Of a stretch of 64,000 bases of DNA, positions 44,092-52,535 are shown piece after piece. Source of the stretch: JANQPX01 sp041398025 (lineage in GTDB: Bacteria > Pseudomonadota > Alphaproteobacteria > Geminicoccales > Geminicoccaceae). How positions within the stretch are numbered: position 1 is the stretch's first letter; every line of letters starts with the position of its first letter. The notes below the pieces were generated by a model. It made no database searches, was not told the origin of the DNA, and saw nothing but the letters and a program-made list of their open reading frames with translations. The translations under genes were made by a program, and so were the position numbers. The stretch lies in the NCBI GenBank assembly GCA_041398025.1, contig JAWKVM010000026.1, positions 62,001 to 126,000 on the forward strand, given 5' to 3'.

Positions 44092-45186
44092 TCAGACCGG
44101 CGAACGGGCGTTCAGATAGCCCTGCTCGGAAAGCTTGGACCAGCCCAGCGCCTTCTCCTGGAAGGCGATGTAGCTGTCATAGACCTTCTTGGTGACCTCG
44201 TCGGAATTGCCGACTTCCGCGACCACCTCGCCCGCGACCCTCTTGATCTCGGCGAACAGCTCCGGCGTGAAGCTTCGGACCTGCACGCCGTGCTCGTCCA
44301 CCAGGATCTTCAGGCTGTCGGCGTTCATGGCGTTGAACTCGGCGAATTCGCGCCAGGCCTCGGCCTGGATCGCCGCCTCCATCAACGCCTTCTCGGCATC
44401 GGTGAACTCGTCCCAGACGCCCTTGTTGATCAGCACCTCGCCGGTGGTGGCGGGCTCGTGGAAACCCGGACCGTAATAGTAGTTGGCGACCTTGTAGAAG
44501 CCGAAAGCGAGATCGTTCCAGGGGCCGACCCACTCGGTGCCGTCGATGGTGCCGGCCTGCAAGGCGGGGAAAATCTCGCCGCCGGGCAGGTTGACCACCG
44601 CAGCGCCGAGCCGGCGCAGCACCTCGCCGCCGAGGCCGGGCATGCGGAACTTCAGGCCCTGGAAGTCGTCCAGGGTGTTGATTTCCTTCTTGAACCAGCC
44701 GGCCATCTGCACGCCGGTGGAGGCACGTGGGAACGGCTTGACGTTGAAGTCGGCGCAAACCTCGTCCCACAGCTCCTGCCCGCCGCCATAAGCAATCCAG
44801 GCCGCCTGCTCGGTGGCGGAAAGGCCGAAGGGCACGGTCGCGAAGAAGTTGAGTGCCGGCGTCTTGCCCTGCCAGTAATAGGAGACCGAGTGGCTCATCT
44901 CGGCATTGCCGGAGGAGACGGCGTCGAAGCTCTCGAACGGCGGCACCAGCTCGCCGGCGGCGAACACCTTGACCTCGATGGCGCCGCCGCTCATGGCGGT
45001 GATGCGCTTGGCCAGGTTCTCGGCGCCGGTGCCGAGGCCCGGGAAATTCTTCGGCCAGGTGGTGACCATCTTGAGCTGCTTGGTGCCCTGGGCGATGGCG
45101 GGCGCTGGAAAGCTGCTCGCCGCGGCGGCAGCGCCTGCGACCAGCCCGCCGGTCGCGGCTGAAGTGACGAAGTTACGACGTTTCAT
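44092..45186 (-). CDS. TRAP transporter substrate-binding protein, TakP-like
   Basis: A 364-residue receptor. The N-terminus 'KRRNFVTSAATGGLVAGAA' is a twin-arginine signal. The mature start 'LKMVTTWPKNFPGLGTGAENLAKRI' (split) matches receptors of the TakP/lactate type that bind 2-oxo or hydroxy acids. 'FKEINTLDDFQGLKFRMPGLGGEVL'-like sequence around residue ~190 has the carboxylate-binding Arg. AGGAGAGG lies eight bases before the ATG. It is first in the dctP-Q-M operon. Confidence 0.93.
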   Translation of the reverse strand: MKRRNFVTSAATGGLVAGAAAAASSFPAPAIAQGTKQLKMVTTWPKNFPGLGTGAENLAKRITAMSGGAIEVKVFAAGELVPPFESFDAVSSGNAEMSHSVSYYWQGKTPALNFFATVPFGLSATEQAAWIAYGGGQELWDEVCADFNVKPFPRASTGVQMAGWFKKEINTLDDFQGLKFRMPGLGGEVLRRLGAAVVNLPGGEIFPALQAGTIDGTEWVGPWNDLAFGFYKVANYYYGPGFHEPATTGEVLINKGVWDEFTDAEKALMEAAIQAEAWREFAEFNAMNADSLKILVDEHGVQVRSFTPELFAEIKRVAGEVVAEVGNSDEVTKKVYDSYIAFQEKALGWSKLSEQGYLNARSPV

Positions 45187-45431
45187 GGGCAAAGCCTCTC
45201 CTGAGTGCTGGTCCTGCTCGTTCGTCGGCCCCCAATCCCGCGCCTGACAGGCATCACGATCACGGGGTTTCTGACCATTGAGCTGTACAATCCGACAACA
45301 AAAAGCAAGCACGCCTTGGCGGAAAGTGCAAACCTTCTCGTCGACCGTCGATCCGACGGCTTGAAGCCGGAGCACGCATCCGCCTACTCTTCGCCCGATC
45401 GATCCGATAACCAGAAGGGAAAGGCAGCGAC

Positions 45432-45791
45432 ATGAGCATCAAACGCATCGAAGCCGGCGCGCGCATGAGCCAGGCCGTGGTCCACGGCGACACCGTCTAC
45501 ACCGCGGGCCAGGTGGCGCAAAACGCGCCGGGCGGCTCGGTGACCGACCAGACTAAGGACATCCTCGCCGCCATCGACCGCCTGCTGGCCGAAGCCGGCA
45601 GCGACAAATCCAAGCTCCTGACCGCCAATATCTGGCTCGCCGACATCGCCGATTTCGACGAGATGAACGCCGTCTGGGACGCCTGGGTCTCCCCCGGCAA
45701 CACCCCCTGCCGCGCCTGCGTCGAAAGCAAGCTCGCCAGCCCCAAATTCACCGTCGAAATCATGGTCACCGCTGGCGTGGCCAGCTCATAG
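45432..45791 (+). CDS. RidA-family protein
   Basis: A 119-residue YjgF/YER057c/UK114 domain. The catalytic arginine is in 'NTPCRACVESKLA', and 'VYTAGQVAQNAPGGSVTDQTKDIL' (split, residues ~22-45) and 'VEIMVTAGV' are conserved. RidA-type proteins hydrolyse reactive enamine/imine intermediates; members beside catabolic genes often act on specific imines. Divergent from the TRAP operon and followed by a terminator. Confidence 0.9.
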   Translation: MSIKRIEAGARMSQAVVHGDTVYTAGQVAQNAPGGSVTDQTKDILAAIDRLLAEAGSDKSKLLTANIWLADIADFDEMNAVWDAWVSPGNTPCRACVESKLASPKFTVEIMVTAGVASS

Positions 45792-45805
45792 ACTTGGACC
45801 GCCGG

Positions 45806-45836
45806 AACCTGGGTCCACGGTATGCGCCCAGGTTTG
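45806..45836 (+). terminator. Terminator after the RidA-family gene
   Basis: Perfect eight-base arms AACCTGGG (45806-45813) and CCCAGGTT (45827-45834) with a short T run, 15 bases past the stop. Confidence 0.6.
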
Positions 45837-45917
45837 CTGGGGTGAGGGTGATGCAGGGGGCAGCGTTTGGGCTTGTCTTTGACGAAATCTTAACCTGCAT
45901 GTGCCAGGCTTCGTGAT

Positions 45918-45996
45918 CTGGTCCATGCGATCCTGGGAGTCCGTGCCGCGCGAGAACTTCTCTCTGGCGCAGGGACTCCCAGAGTCGCATGGACCA
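45918..45996. repeat. Dispersed palindromic repeat, copy B
   Basis: The left arm (45918-45942) contains CTGGTCCATGCGATCCTGGG followed by AGTCC. The right arm (45973-45996) is its complement with two adjacent differences. The 30-base spacer has its own partial dyad (GAGAA/TTCTC flanked by GCGC). The flanks (CTTCGTGAT before the left arm) also match copy A at 20070-20097 read in reverse. It lies between RidA and the carnitine operon. Confidence 0.8.
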
Positions 45997-46140
45997 AAGC
46001 CAGAGTATCCCATGCCGATGGTTACCATTTCCTTTCACCGACGCTCATTTGAAGGATACCGTCGAAACGGCGTCGAATGCTTGGGTGCAAACCGTCGGTC
46101 CTGGCCGTGAGGTCCGAGTCGATGAGGTGGTCACCCCACC

Positions 46141-46959
46141 CTAGTGGCCGCGCCAGATGGGGTCGCGCTTTTCCGCGAACGCCTTGGCGCCTTCGAGGTT
46201 GTCGTCGGAGGCGTAGAGGGTGTCGACGGTTTTGAGCTGGCGGCGGGTGATGCGGTTCATGCAGTCCTGGAACTTGCTGTCCTCGGCGTCGCGCACGATT
46301 TCCTTGATCGCTGCGTAGACCAAAGGCGGGCCGCTTGCGAGCGTTCTGGCCATTTCCCTCGCCTTCTCAAGTAAGCCGTCCTGCGGCTGCAGGTGGTTGA
46401 CGAAGCCCCAGCGGTGAGCCTCGTCCGCGTCGAGCCAGCGGCCGGTGAGCAGCATTTCCATGGCGATGTGGTAGGGGATGCGTTTGGGGAGCTTGATGCT
46501 GGCGGCGTCGGCGACGGTGCCGGAGCGGATTTCGGGAAGCGCGAAGGTGGCGGTTTCCGCGGCGAGGATGATGTCGGCGGACAGAGCGAGCTCGAGGCCG
46601 CCGCCGCAGCAGATGCCGTTGACCGCGGCGATCACGGGCTTGTTCAGATCGCGCAGCTCCTGGAGGCCGCCGAATCCGCCGACGCCGTAGTCGCCATCGA
46701 CCGCCTCGCCGCCGGCGGCGGCCTTCAGGTCCCAACCAGCGGAGAAGAATTTTTCGCCGGCGGCGGTAAGCAGCGCGACGCGCAGGCGGTCGTCGTCGCG
46801 AAAGTTCGAAAAGACATCGCCCATGAGGCGGCTGGTAGCGAGGTCGATGGCGTTGGCCTTGGGGCGATCGAGGGTGACTTCGAGAACGGCACCGTCGATG
46901 CGGCATTTGACGGGGCCGTCGGCCGGATAGACGGCGGCACGGTCGGGGTTTTTGTTCAT
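46141..46959 (-). CDS. Enoyl-CoA hydratase, carnitinyl-CoA dehydratase (CaiD)-like
   Basis: A 272-residue crotonase. 'KFFSAGWDLKAA' (oxyanion hole 1), 'NGICCGGGLELALSADIILA' (oxyanion hole 2, about 123-142) and catalytic 'LPEIRSGTVADAASIKLPKRI' (split) are present, with the Glu pair expected for hydratases. The C-terminus 'EKRDPIWRGH' matches CaiD-type proteins. It would hydrate crotonobetainyl-CoA to carnitinyl-CoA. Last gene of the coupled carnitine operon: its ATG overlaps the ligase stop by four bases. Confidence 0.9.
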   Translation of the reverse strand: MNKNPDRAAVYPADGPVKCRIDGAVLEVTLDRPKANAIDLATSRLMGDVFSNFRDDDRLRVALLTAAGEKFFSAGWDLKAAAGGEAVDGDYGVGGFGGLQELRDLNKPVIAAVNGICCGGGLELALSADIILAAETATFALPEIRSGTVADAASIKLPKRIPYHIAMEMLLTGRWLDADEAHRWGFVNHLQPQDGLLEKAREMARTLASGPPLVYAAIKEIVRDAEDSKFQDCMNRITRRQLKTVDTLYASDDNLEGAKAFAEKRDPIWRGH

Positions 46960-48980
46960 GCTTTCCTCACGATCAGTGCATCGACGGCGATCGCCTGTTC
47001 AGGCGTGACGATGAGCGGGTTAATCTCGACTTCGACCACGCGGTCGGCGTTCGCGACAATATAGGCCTGAACAGCCTCGATCGCCTCGAGGACCCGGCGC
47101 GGGTCCGCGGGTGGTTTGCCGCGGTAGCCCTGGAGCAGCCGTGCAATCTTCAGACCGGACAAGGCGGTTTCGATGGTGGCGCGCGAGGACGGGATCAGCA
47201 GCGAGGTGGCATCGTCGAGCAGCTCAGTGAGGGTACCGCCGGCGCCGATGGTCAGGACGAAGCCGTGGGCGGGATCGAGGACGACGCCGACCAAGAGCTC
47301 TGCGACACCGTCCGGCACCATCGCCTCGACCAGGAAGCGCTTGGCCGGCATGGCTCGGGTCGCCTCATACACCGCCTGCTCGCTCATCAGGCCGAGCCTG
47401 ACCAGGCCCGCCTCCGACTTGTGCGCAGCGCCCTCGCCTTTCAGCACCACCGGAAACCCGATCGCCCGAGCGCGGGCGGCTGCCTCGTCCGCGGTGTCTG
47501 CGGTTTCCGAAGGCGGCACCCGCAGACCGAAGTCGGCGAGCTCGGCCTTGGCCTCAGCCTCGGACAAGGTGACGCGCTCGCCGCCGCCCGCACCGAACAG
47601 TACGGGGCCCAGCGCCTCGCTGGCCGAGCTGGCGGGGGGTTGCAGGGTGGCGGCGAGGCTGGCGAGGGCATCGTCCAGGCCGAGCAGCGGGGCGATGCCG
47701 GCGTCAAGGGCGCGCGCGGCGATGTCTTCGGGCATGTTTTCGGGGAGCGACGCGACCAGGGCGAAGCGGCCGCCGCTCTGCTCCTTCGCGGCGATCAGCG
47801 CCTCCAGGCAGATGTCCCAGTCGGTGCGCGCGCAGCGCTCGGGATGGGGGTAGTCGAGCACCAGGCAGGTCATGTCGATATGATCCGCGGCCATGGCCGC
47901 GAAGACCGCCTGCATGGCCTCGCGGTCGCGCCAGATGGCGGTGTGGTAGTCGAGCGGATTGACCAAGCGAACCGGTGGTCGGAGGTGTTTTCGAAACGTC
48001 GTCTTCTGCTCGTCGGTCAGCAGCGGATAGGTGAGCGGCAGGTCTTCCGCCGTATCCGCCATCAGGCTGGCCTCGCCGCCGGAGCAGCTGAGTGAGGCGA
48101 TGCGTTCGAAGCGCCGTCGGCCGTGCAGGTGGGCCAGGGTGAGGATGGAGAGAAACTGCGTCAGGCTGGCCGCGCGCATCATGCCGAGCCTCGCCATCAG
48201 TGCCCGCGCCCCCGCCTCGCTGCCGGCGAGCGACGCCGTGTGGGTGAGCGTCGCTTGCTGCGCCGCGGTCGATCGGCCGGACTTCAAGACGACGATCGCT
48301 TTCCCTTTTTGTCGAGCCAGTGCTGCCAGCACCTCATAACAGCGGATGTCGCCGAAGCCTTCGACGTGGAGGCCGAGCGCGGTGACGCGCTCGTCGTGGA
48401 GCAGGGCTCGGCCGATGTCGGCCATGCCGACCACCGCCTGATTGCCCGCGGCGACAAGATAGGCGACAGGCAGCGCGCGGCGCTGCATGGTGAGGTTGAG
48501 CAGGATGTTGGAGGACTGGCCGATAATGGCGACGCCTTGCTCCACCGGCGTCAGCCCGTGCACATCCGGCCAAAGCGCCGCCCGGTCGAGCGCGTTGATG
48601 AAGCCGTAGCAGTTCGGCCCGAATAGGGGCATGGCGCCAGCGGCGCTCGCCAGACTTTGCTGCAGGGGCTCGCCGTCTTCGGACTCCTTGAACCCGCTGG
48701 CGAAGCAGACGGCACCGCCGGCGCCCCGGGCGCTCAGCGCCTGCACGACCTCGATGGTCGCCTGGCGATTGACGCCGACGAAGGCGGCATCGGGTGCGTC
48801 CGGCAGATCCGCGACGCTCGCAAAGGCCGGGAGATCGGCCACCGACCCGCGGCTCGGGTGGACCGGCCAGACGGCCCCCGGAAACGCCCAGTCCTGCAGG
48901 CGCCGGATCACGGCCTCGCACCAGGCGCCGCCGCCGATCACGGCGATCGACCGCGGGCGCAGCAGACGCTCCAGGTTCAC
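46956..48980 (-). CDS. NDP-forming acyl-CoA synthetase/CoA-binding protein
   Basis: A 674-residue protein with the domain set of ADP-forming acetate-CoA ligase: CoA-binding Rossmann domain ('RPRSIAVIGGG', from residue ~8), succinyl-CoA ligase-like flavodoxin domains (~150-450, 'GPNCYGFINAL', 'GNQAVVGMADIG'), and an ATP-grasp domain (~470-670, 'FPVVLKGEGAAHKSEAGLVRLGL'). By context it would activate gamma-butyrobetaine, crotonobetaine or carnitine. The GTG start at 48980 sits one base after the upstream stop and gives the usual family N-terminus; a TTG at 48992 is the alternative. Confidence 0.88.
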   Translation of the reverse strand: MNLERLLRPRSIAVIGGGAWCEAVIRRLQDWAFPGAVWPVHPSRGSVADLPAFASVADLPDAPDAAFVGVNRQATIEVVQALSARGAGGAVCFASGFKESEDGEPLQQSLASAAGAMPLFGPNCYGFINALDRAALWPDVHGLTPVEQGVAIIGQSSNILLNLTMQRRALPVAYLVAAGNQAVVGMADIGRALLHDERVTALGLHVEGFGDIRCYEVLAALARQKGKAIVVLKSGRSTAAQQATLTHTASLAGSEAGARALMARLGMMRAASLTQFLSILTLAHLHGRRRFERIASLSCSGGEASLMADTAEDLPLTYPLLTDEQKTTFRKHLRPPVRLVNPLDYHTAIWRDREAMQAVFAAMAADHIDMTCLVLDYPHPERCARTDWDICLEALIAAKEQSGGRFALVASLPENMPEDIAARALDAGIAPLLGLDDALASLAATLQPPASSASEALGPVLFGAGGGERVTLSEAEAKAELADFGLRVPPSETADTADEAAARARAIGFPVVLKGEGAAHKSEAGLVRLGLMSEQAVYEATRAMPAKRFLVEAMVPDGVAELLVGVVLDPAHGFVLTIGAGGTLTELLDDATSLLIPSSRATIETALSGLKIARLLQGYRGKPPADPRRVLEAIEAVQAYIVANADRVVEVEINPLIVTPEQAIAVDALIVRKA

Positions 48981-48981
48981 G

Positions 48982-50142
48982 TCACGATCCAAACGGCCTC
49001 AACAATTCGCGACCGATGATGTGGCGCTGGATTTCCGACGTGCCGTCCCAGATGCGCTCGACGCGGGCGTCCCGCCAGAAGCGCTCGATCGGCAGGTCGT
49101 TCATCAGGCCCATGCCGCCGAAGATCTGCAAGGTCGCGTCGGTCACACGCGCCAGCATCTCGGAGGCGTAGAGCTTGGCGCTGGCGATCTCGCGGTTGGC
49201 GGGGAGGTCCTGATCGAGACGCCAGGCGGCGGCGAGCGTCAGGAAATCGGCGGCGTCGATCTCGGTGATCATGTCGGCGATCTGGAAGCTCACCCCCTGG
49301 AACCTGCCGATCGGCTGGCCGAATTGTTTCCGTTCGGCAGCGTGGGCTAATGCCAGATCGAAGCAGCGGCGTGCGCGGCCGACGGCCATGGTGGCCACCG
49401 TGATGCGCGTCGCATAGAGCCATTCGTTCATCACCTCGAAGCCGCGATCGACCTCGCCCAGCACCTGCGCGTCCGGCAGGCGGCAGGCGTCGAACTCGAG
49501 GATCATGTTCTTGTAGCCGCGGTGCGACACCGACTTGTAGCCGTCGCGGATGGTGAAGCCCGGGGTGCCGCGATCGACCAGGAAGGTGGTGATCTTTTTC
49601 TTCCTGCCGCGCGCCGTCTCCTCCTCACCGGTGGCGACGAACACGATGATGAAATCGGCATGATCGGCGCCGGAGATGAAATGCTTGGTGCCATCCAGCA
49701 CCCAATCGGCGCCGTCGCGGCGTGCCGTGCAGCGCATGCTTCTTACATCAGAGCCCGCCTCGGGCTCGGTCATGGCGAGCGCGTCCATCCTGTCGCCGCG
49801 CACGGCAGGCAAAAGATAACGTTCGATCTGCTCACCCTGACAAGCCATCAGGATGTTCTGCGGCCGGCCGAAGAAATGGGTGAGCGCCATGGAGCCGCGC
49901 CCGAGCTCGCGCTCCACCAGGGCGAAGTCGACATGGGAGAGGCCGGCGCCGCCGACGCTCTCCGGAAAGTTACAGGCATAGAAACCGATTTCTTTGACCT
50001 TGGCCTTGATGGCTTCGGCAAGCTCCAGCGGCACCTCGCCGGTGCGCTCGACCTCGTCTTCATGAGGATAGATCTCGCGCTCGACGAAGTCGCGCACCGT
50101 GGCGACGATCAGCTCCTGCTCTTCGCTGAGACCGAAATTCAT
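48982..50142 (-). CDS. Acyl-CoA dehydrogenase (butyrobetainyl/crotonobetainyl-CoA type)
   Basis: A 386-residue flavoprotein. FAD and substrate motifs 'AMTEPEAGSDVRSM' and 'GTKHFISGADHAD' lie in the middle; 'QIFGGMGLMNDLPIERFWRDAR' (split) and 'IWDGTSEIQRHIIGREL' close the protein. In the last motif Asp stands where medium-chain enzymes have the catalytic Glu (YEGT), a variant I associate with carnitine-type dehydrogenases. By context it oxidises gamma-butyrobetainyl-CoA to crotonobetainyl-CoA. The ATG overlaps the upstream stop by four bases. Confidence 0.92.
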   Translation of the reverse strand: MNFGLSEEQELIVATVRDFVEREIYPHEDEVERTGEVPLELAEAIKAKVKEIGFYACNFPESVGGAGLSHVDFALVERELGRGSMALTHFFGRPQNILMACQGEQIERYLLPAVRGDRMDALAMTEPEAGSDVRSMRCTARRDGADWVLDGTKHFISGADHADFIIVFVATGEEETARGRKKKITTFLVDRGTPGFTIRDGYKSVSHRGYKNMILEFDACRLPDAQVLGEVDRGFEVMNEWLYATRITVATMAVGRARRCFDLALAHAAERKQFGQPIGRFQGVSFQIADMITEIDAADFLTLAAAWRLDQDLPANREIASAKLYASEMLARVTDATLQIFGGMGLMNDLPIERFWRDARVERIWDGTSEIQRHIIGRELLRPFGS

Positions 50143-51533
50143 GACGTGCCCTCCACCACAAGCGGAGCCAGCTTGGCCGACACCGTCGGCCCGGGTTCAC
50201 AAGAGCGTCGGGTTTCGAGGCTGACATGGATCAGGAGTTGCTCGCAGGTGGCGACCGTGTCGTCGCCGCGCTTCATGTCGTGGAACAATTTGAGCTTCTT
50301 GCCAGCGCCCTCCAACACGGTCGTGTCGACATGGACGGTATCGCCGGCGTGGCACTCGTTCAAAAAGCGGGTGTGGGTATCGACCGTGAAATAGCTCAGA
50401 CCGGAAGCGATGTAGGCCTCATCCGCCCCGATCATCGCCATGATGGAGTCGGCGGCATCGGAAAAAACCTGGCCGTAGCGGCTTTCGTTCATGTGTCCGT
50501 TGTAGTCGGTCCAGTCGACTGGAATGACGCGATCCACCGTCCTGATCGGTTTTTTCTCGGATGTGACGCGCTCGGACCGCAGGCGCGCATCATGCTCGTT
50601 GAGAAGGACACCCGCCCCCCATTCCCGCCATTTGAGCGCACGCATCATGGCGACCAGATTGTCGTCGCGAATGCGCTCCAGCTCGCGGATCGAGCGGTGA
50701 CCGGATTGGTGATCCGACTGATTGGCGATTTTTTGCACCAGCTCGTCGGTGAGCTCCGGGACATCCATGAGCTTGGTCCAGGGCCAGGTGAGGCACGGCC
50801 CGAACTGCTCGATGAAATGGGCCATGCCCGCCTCGCCGCCTGCGATCCGATAGGTCTCGAACAGGCCCATCTGCGCCCAGCGCAGGCCGAAGCCGAAGCG
50901 GATCGCATTGTCGATTTCTTCGGTCGTCGCGATATCGTCCTTGATCAGCCAGAGCGCTTCCCGCCAGACGGCTTCGAGCAGGCGATCGGCGATGTGCGCG
51001 TCGATTTCCTTTCGGACGACCAGCGGCTTCATCCCAATAGACGTCAGGATGCCGCTCGCTCTGGCCACGGTCGTGGTCTGACCGACCAGCTCCACCAGCG
51101 GCAGCAGATAGACCGGATTGAATGGATGCGCCACAAAGGCCCGGGCCCGACGCGGGCCGGCGTTGACTTGATTGAGCTCGGAGGGTTTGAAGCCCGAGGT
51201 CGACGAGCCGATCAGTGCATCATCCGGAGCGTGGGTCTGGATCTCGCCGAGCACCCGATGCTTGAGGTCCAGACGCTCGGGTACGCTCTCCTGGATCCAG
51301 TCGGCATCCCGAACGGCCGCGGGCAGTTCGTTGACAAACGTCAGCTTCCCTTCTGCAGGGAGAGCGGTCTCATAAAGGCCGGGCAACGAGCGGCGGGCGT
51401 TGGCGACGACCTCGTTGATCTTGCGTTCGGCGTCCGGCCCCGGGTCGAACACCGAAACATCCCAGCCATTCAGCAGAAAGCGCGCCGCCCAGCCGCCGCC
51501 GATCACGCCGCCGCCGACAACAGCCGCCTTCAT
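50139..51533 (-). CDS. L-carnitine dehydrogenase fused to betainyl-CoA thioesterase
   Basis: A 464-residue two-domain enzyme. Residues 1-~310 are a 3-hydroxyacyl-CoA dehydrogenase-like domain with NAD motif 'VVGGGVIGGGWAARF', catalytic region 'VAHPFNPVYLLPLVELV' and 'DIATTEEIDNAIRFGFGLRWAQMG' (split). Residues ~330-464 are a hotdog thioesterase ('PVDWTDYNGHMNESRYGQVF') with the active Asp. This fusion matches carnitine 3-dehydrogenase/betainyl-CoA thioesterase; in Pseudomonas the two parts are separate (CdhA, CdhB). It makes 3-dehydrocarnitine and later frees glycine betaine from its CoA ester. Four-base overlaps link it to both neighbours. Confidence 0.93.
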   Translation of the reverse strand: MKAAVVGGGVIGGGWAARFLLNGWDVSVFDPGPDAERKINEVVANARRSLPGLYETALPAEGKLTFVNELPAAVRDADWIQESVPERLDLKHRVLGEIQTHAPDDALIGSSTSGFKPSELNQVNAGPRRARAFVAHPFNPVYLLPLVELVGQTTTVARASGILTSIGMKPLVVRKEIDAHIADRLLEAVWREALWLIKDDIATTEEIDNAIRFGFGLRWAQMGLFETYRIAGGEAGMAHFIEQFGPCLTWPWTKLMDVPELTDELVQKIANQSDHQSGHRSIRELERIRDDNLVAMMRALKWREWGAGVLLNEHDARLRSERVTSEKKPIRTVDRVIPVDWTDYNGHMNESRYGQVFSDAADSIMAMIGADEAYIASGLSYFTVDTHTRFLNECHAGDTVHVDTTVLEGAGKKLKLFHDMKRGDDTVATCEQLLIHVSLETRRSCEPGPTVSAKLAPLVVEGTS

Positions 51534-52438
51534 CGTGGTGCTCGCTTGGTAAGGCCGAGGCGTTGGCGCACGTCGTCAGGGCCGAGCACGACAGCCCCCA
51601 TCGCTTCGATGATGGTGACCGCGCGCTCGACCAGCGCCTGGTTGGTGGCGAGCTGCCCTTTCGCGAGCCAGAGATTGTCCTCCAGGCCGACGCGCACATT
51701 GCCGCCCGCGAGCACGGCAGCGGCGACATAGGGCATCTCGTTCCGGCCGATCGAGAAGGCGGACCAGGTCCAGCCCTGGGGGACGTTGTTGACCATCGCC
51801 ATGAAGGTGTTGAGGTCGTCGGGTGCTCCCCAGGGCACGCCCATGCAGAGCTGGACCAGGGCCGGTTCTTTCAGGACGCCGTCGGCGACCAGCTGCCTGG
51901 CGTACCAGAGATGGCCGGTGTCGAAGGCTTCGATTTCGGGCCGCACGCCAAGCTCGGTCATCAAAGCGCCCATGGCCTGGAGCATGCCCGGCGTGTTGGT
52001 CATGACATAGTCGGCTTCCGCAAAATTCATGGTGCCGCAGTCGAGGGTGCAGATTTCCGGCAGGCACTCGGCGATGTGCGCAACGCGCTCCTCGGCACCA
52101 GCCATGTCCGTGCCCGCGGTGAGCGGCAGGGGGGCAGACGGCGGGCCGAAGATCATGTCCCCGCCCATGCCGGCGGTGAGGTTGAGCACGGCGTCGACCT
52201 TGGCGTCGCGGATGCGCTCGGTCACTTCTCGGTACAATCTTGTATCGCGTGACGGGGCTCCCGTCTCGGGATCGCGCACATGGCAATGCACGATCGCGGC
52301 ACCGGCCTTCGCCGCCGCGATCGCCGAGGCGGCGATCTGCTCGGGACTCCTCGGCACGTGGGGCGATCGGTCCTGCGTACCGCCGGACCCGGTGACGGCA
52401 CAAGTGATGAAGACCTCGCGGTTCATAGAAAGCGGCAT
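51530..52438 (-). CDS. BKACE enzyme, dehydrocarnitine cleavage (CdhC-like)
   Basis: A 302-residue beta-keto acid cleavage enzyme (DUF849). The zinc site is visible as His51-x-His53 in 'AIVHCHVRD' and continues with 'FDTGHLWYA' and 'RVGLEDNLWLAKG', whose Glu binds the metal. It would condense 3-dehydrocarnitine with acetyl-CoA to give acetoacetate and betainyl-CoA, the substrate of the thioesterase encoded next. First gene of the carnitine operon. A second ATG four codons in is a possible start. Confidence 0.93.
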   Translation of the reverse strand: MPLSMNREVFITCAVTGSGGTQDRSPHVPRSPEQIAASAIAAAKAGAAIVHCHVRDPETGAPSRDTRLYREVTERIRDAKVDAVLNLTAGMGGDMIFGPPSAPLPLTAGTDMAGAEERVAHIAECLPEICTLDCGTMNFAEADYVMTNTPGMLQAMGALMTELGVRPEIEAFDTGHLWYARQLVADGVLKEPALVQLCMGVPWGAPDDLNTFMAMVNNVPQGWTWSAFSIGRNEMPYVAAAVLAGGNVRVGLEDNLWLAKGQLATNQALVERAVTIIEAMGAVVLGPDDVRQRLGLTKRAPR

Positions 52439-52535
52439 GCATCCCTCCGATGTTGGAAATATCGAAGCTCAGAGCGGCGTCGCCGGCAAGCGTGTTTCGA
52501 GACGAGGGCCTGAACTTCGTGCTATGGGACATGCC

